Shown one piece after another: positions 14,310 to 16,148 of a stretch of DNA of 16,148 nucleotides; within the stretch, counting starts at the first letter, position 1, and every line of letters starts with the position of its first letter. Source of the DNA: Streptomyces sp. NRRL S-337 (lineage in GTDB: Bacteria; Actinomycetota; Actinomycetes; Streptomycetales; Streptomycetaceae); the NCBI RefSeq assembly GCF_000720175.1, contig NZ_JOIX01000123.1:1-16148 (forward strand), written 5' to 3'. The translations under genes were made by a program, and so were the position numbers. Under the pieces are notes generated by a model, which saw nothing but the letters and a program-made list of their open reading frames with translations, was not told the DNA's origin and made no database searches.

Positions 14310-14343
14310 ATCCGATGTCCTCCGTATACCTGACCTATCGGAT
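14310..14343. promoter_or_regulatory. Symmetrical operator-like palindrome upstream of the cold-shock gene
   Basis: ATCCGAT (14310-14316) and ATCGGAT (14337-14343) are inverted repeats placed exactly symmetrically around a central GTATAC (14324-14329). Seen as direct repeats, CTATCCGATGT (14308) and CTATCGGATGT (14335) are 27 bases apart and differ at one base. It lies between the carboxypeptidase stop and the cold-shock gene, an A/T-richer spot suitable for a promoter. Which protein binds, if any, is unknown. Confidence 0.4.
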
Positions 14344-14375
14344 GTGTGTGCGGGACCGGCGGGTTGGTCCGCCCG

Positions 14376-14392
14376 CCTGACCGCCCGTCAGG
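14376..14392 (-). terminator. Stem-loop at the carboxypeptidase stop codon
   Basis: CCTGAC (14376-14381) pairs with GTCAGG (14387-14392) around five bases. The stop codon lies within one arm. This could help end the carboxypeptidase message, but the stem is short and there is no T-tract. Confidence 0.3.
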
Positions 14393-15746
14393 GCCCCTCC
14401 CGGTCCACAGCCGTTTCCCGCCCCGCCTCCGGGCCCGCTTCCGGACCCACCTTCGGCCACGCCTCCGGACCCGCCTTCGGGTCCTTTCCGTCCGCCGTTT
14501 CCGTGGCCGTGCACGGCTTGCGGCGCCGCCACCACAGCCCGGTGCCGAGCCCGGCGGCGGCGATCACCCCGACCGCCACGGCCGACGTCAGCAGCCACCG
14601 CCGGCGCCCCGCGCCGTCGGCGTCCCCCTGGGCACCGGCGATGTGCAGGGGCTGCAGCGATGTCGGCCGGTGGGCGACATGCCCGGCCCCGGCGTCCCGC
14701 CAGCCCGGGGCGACGCCCGGCAGCATGGCCACCGCGGCGGCCCGGGGAGCCACCTCGAAGCCCCAGTCGAGCAGCGCCCGGGTCTCCTCGTAGACCGCGT
14801 TCGAGGCGCCGGACTGCGGGTTCATCGCGGTGACCAGCAGCGTCCGGCCGTCCCGCCGGGCGGCCGCGACCAGGGTGTTGCCGGCGTGCGTCGTGTAGCC
14901 GTTCTTCACCCCGATCAGTCCCTCGTACGGGCGTACGCCGTGCGAGCCGACCAGCAGCCGGTTGGTGTTCTGGATGCCGAACGCGTCCGGGCCGCCGCCC
15001 TGCGGGAGTTGGGCACGTTTCGTGGCGGCGAACTCCGCGAAGTCGGGGTTGGTCAGCCCGGCCTGCCCGAAGAGCGACAGGTCGTAGGCGGAGGACACCT
15101 GCCCCGGGGTGTCGAAGCCGTCCGCGGACTCCACCCGGGTGTCGCGGGCGCCGAGGCGGCGCGCGGTCTCCTGCATGTCGTCGATGGTCTTGTTCCAGCC
15201 ACCGTTCATGGCGGCCAGGGTGTGCACGGCGTCGCTGCCGGAGCTGAGGAAGACGCCGTGCCACAGGTCGGCGACGTGGTACGGCACCTCCTCCTGGAGC
15301 CCGGCCATCGAGCTGCCCGCCTCGATGCCGGCCAGGTCCTCCATGGAGACGGTGTGCACCGTCCCCTGGGAGAATTTCGGGAGCACGGTCAGCGCGAACA
15401 GCGTCTTGAGCGTACTGGCGGGCGGCAGCGGCCGATGGGCGTCCTTGGCGGCCAGCACCTTGCGGCTCCCCAGGTCCGTCACCATCCACGACAGCGCGGA
15501 GACCTTCGGCGGCTCCGGTACGTCCGGCCGGGCCACGAACTGCACTCCGCGCCGGTCCAGCCGGTTCCCCGCGTCGGCCGCGGGGCGGGCCGCGGCCCGC
15601 GGATCGTCGACGCCGTACGGACCATCGGCCCGCACGCTCCGGCACGCGCCGGTGGCCAGGGCCGGAGCGGGCACGGCCAGCAGTCCGGCGGCACAAACGG
15701 CCGCGACGGTCACGGCTCTGACGGGGGCCCATCTCGCGCTCGACAT
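14388..15746 (-). CDS. Membrane-anchored S11 D-alanyl-D-alanine carboxypeptidase-like protein with variant motifs
   Basis: 452-aa penicillin-binding-type protein. It has an N-terminal signal peptide (residues 1-31, ending APALA), a peptidase S11 domain at about 80-335, a transmembrane helix at 384-406 flanked by arginines, and a short Lys/Glu/Pro-rich tail with repeated GPEA. The SxxK motif is S111-T-L-K114. The usual SxN position reads S169-G-S171 and the usual KTG reads K281-N-G283 (GVKNGYT). The family trims the terminal D-Ala of peptidoglycan pentapeptides outside the membrane. The catalytic serine and lysine are present, but the Asn-to-Ser change may lower or alter activity. No ribosome site precedes the ATG; TAGCGT ends 6 bases upstream, so a leaderless message is possible. 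Confidence 0.87.
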   Translation of the reverse strand: MSSARWAPVRAVTVAAVCAAGLLAVPAPALATGACRSVRADGPYGVDDPRAAARPAADAGNRLDRRGVQFVARPDVPEPPKVSALSWMVTDLGSRKVLAAKDAHRPLPPASTLKTLFALTVLPKFSQGTVHTVSMEDLAGIEAGSSMAGLQEEVPYHVADLWHGVFLSSGSDAVHTLAAMNGGWNKTIDDMQETARRLGARDTRVESADGFDTPGQVSSAYDLSLFGQAGLTNPDFAEFAATKRAQLPQGGGPDAFGIQNTNRLLVGSHGVRPYEGLIGVKNGYTTHAGNTLVAAARRDGRTLLVTAMNPQSGASNAVYEETRALLDWGFEVAPRAAAVAMLPGVAPGWRDAGAGHVAHRPTSLQPLHIAGAQGDADGAGRRRWLLTSAVAVGVIAAAGLGTGLWWRRRKPCTATETADGKDPKAGPEAWPKVGPEAGPEAGRETAVDREGP

Positions 15747-15752
15747 GAGGCC

Positions 15753-15758
15753 ACGCTA
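15753..15758 (-). promoter_or_regulatory. Possible -10 box giving a leaderless carboxypeptidase transcript
   Basis: TAGCGT on the minus strand, the same hexamer as the glycan-operon -10 box, ends 6 bases before the ATG. That would place the transcription start at or next to the start codon. No clear -35 box is seen at the expected distance and there is no ribosome site, so support is modest. Confidence 0.3.
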
Positions 15759-15810
15759 AGAACGCCGGGGGCGCGGCGCTGGTTGGCCTACGCCATCTGG
15801 TGACCTCCCC

Positions 15811-16042
15811 ACGTACCTGGCTGTCCCGCCGTCGGGGTTGCTCGCCGTTGCGCTTTGCGGCGCCACGCACGTACCTGGCTGTCCCGCCGTCGGGGTTGCT
15901 CGCCGTTGCGCTTTGCGGCGCCACGCACGTAGCTGGCCGTCCCGCCGTGGGGGTTGCTCGCCGTTGCGCTTTGCGGCGCCGCGTACGTACCTGGCCGTCC
16001 CGCCGCGGGGCTTGTTCGTCGTTGCGCCTGCGGCGGGCTGGG
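15811..16042 (+). repeat. 58-bp tandem repeat array, about four units (right array)
   Basis: Units begin at 15811, 15869, 15927 and 15985, each 58 bases, opening ACGTACCTGG and sharing GCTCGCCGTTGCGCTTTGCG. The first three are nearly identical and the fourth decays after about 35 bases. There are no unique spacers, and the period shifts reading frame each time, so it is neither CRISPR nor a protein repeat. It lies upstream of the carboxypeptidase promoter and leads directly into the 97-bp element. The left array (264-379) is the same family in opposite orientation. Confidence 0.93.
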
Positions 16043-16051
16043 TGGGTGTTT

Positions 16052-16148
16052 GGGTGCGGTGACGGGCCTGCGGGGCCGGTGTTTGGGACTGCTGTCGCTT
16101 TACGTCCCAAACACCGGCCCCTCCGGCCCGTCCCCTCCCGTTGGGGGA
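16052..16148. repeat. 97-bp direct repeat, right copy
   Basis: Identical to bases 1-97, including the 29-base-arm hairpin, here at 16061-16132. It is truncated by the window end, so it may be longer. The preceding bases (16043-16051) form a short G/T-rich junction with the last 58-bp unit. Confidence 0.95.
16061..16132. repeat. Long imperfect hairpin inside the right 97-bp repeat
   Basis: Same structure as at 10-81: arms 16061-16089 and 16104-16132, 27 of 29 positions pairing, and the 14-base loop beginning TGCTGTCGC. Loop and mismatches are identical in both copies, so the copies are recent, gene-converted, or the same locus seen twice. Confidence 0.9.

Noticed and set aside
15811..16042. 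Possible CRISPR array
   Set aside because: Units are contiguous and conserved across the whole 58-base period, with no unique spacers and no cas genes in the window.
15838..16062. 74-aa plus-strand frame through the right-hand repeats
   Set aside because: A period of 58 changes frame at each unit, so the frame is a chance product of the repeat; no ribosome site or conserved peptide.

Overview
The window is high-GC actinobacterial DNA, almost certainly from a Streptomyces chromosome. The grounds are codon usage saturated with G/C at third positions, strong AGGAG-type ribosome sites, Tat and lipobox signals of streptomycete type, small proteins of streptomycete character, and a sugar ABC transporter without its own ATPase.

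Region 1 (about 1-391) holds only repeats and spacer: a 97-bp element with a long hairpin, then two 58-bp tandem units. Region 2 (392-11330) is one catabolic locus. A LacI-family repressor (minus strand) diverges from a six-gene plus-strand operon: lipoprotein solute-binding protein, two permeases, a GH5-like glycosidase, a Tat-exported GH85 endo-beta-N-acetylglucosaminidase and a cytoplasmic GH38 alpha-mannosidase. The genes overlap or are closely spaced. The inferred job is use of high-mannose N-glycans. The exported GH85 enzyme releases Man(n)GlcNAc and the transporter imports it, probably energised by a shared ATPase encoded elsewhere. GH38 trims alpha-mannose, and the GH5-like enzyme (resembling GH5_18 Man-beta-1,4-GlcNAc mannosidases) splits the remaining core. 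Two related 16-bp operator candidates (13 of 16 bases identical) lie in the divergent promoter region, one between the operon -35 and -10 boxes and one in the repressor leader. This gives a simple self-regulated switch.

Region 3 (11355-15746) is ordinary streptomycete housekeeping or accessory sequence: a small protein of unknown function (minus), a lipoprotein alpha/beta-hydrolase (plus), a 64-aa Rv0909-type 'antitoxin'-like protein (plus), a RimJ-type GNAT acetyltransferase (plus), a cold-shock protein (minus), and a membrane-anchored S11 D-Ala-D-Ala carboxypeptidase-like protein with variant active-site motifs (minus).

Region 4 (15811-16148) again holds repeats: about four 58-bp units, inverted relative to those at the left end, followed by an exact second copy of the 97-bp element. 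The exact repeat runs to both edges of the window. The sequence may therefore be a contig broken at (or circularised through) a dispersed repeat, or a segment flanked by recombinogenic direct repeats. The sequence alone does not separate these.
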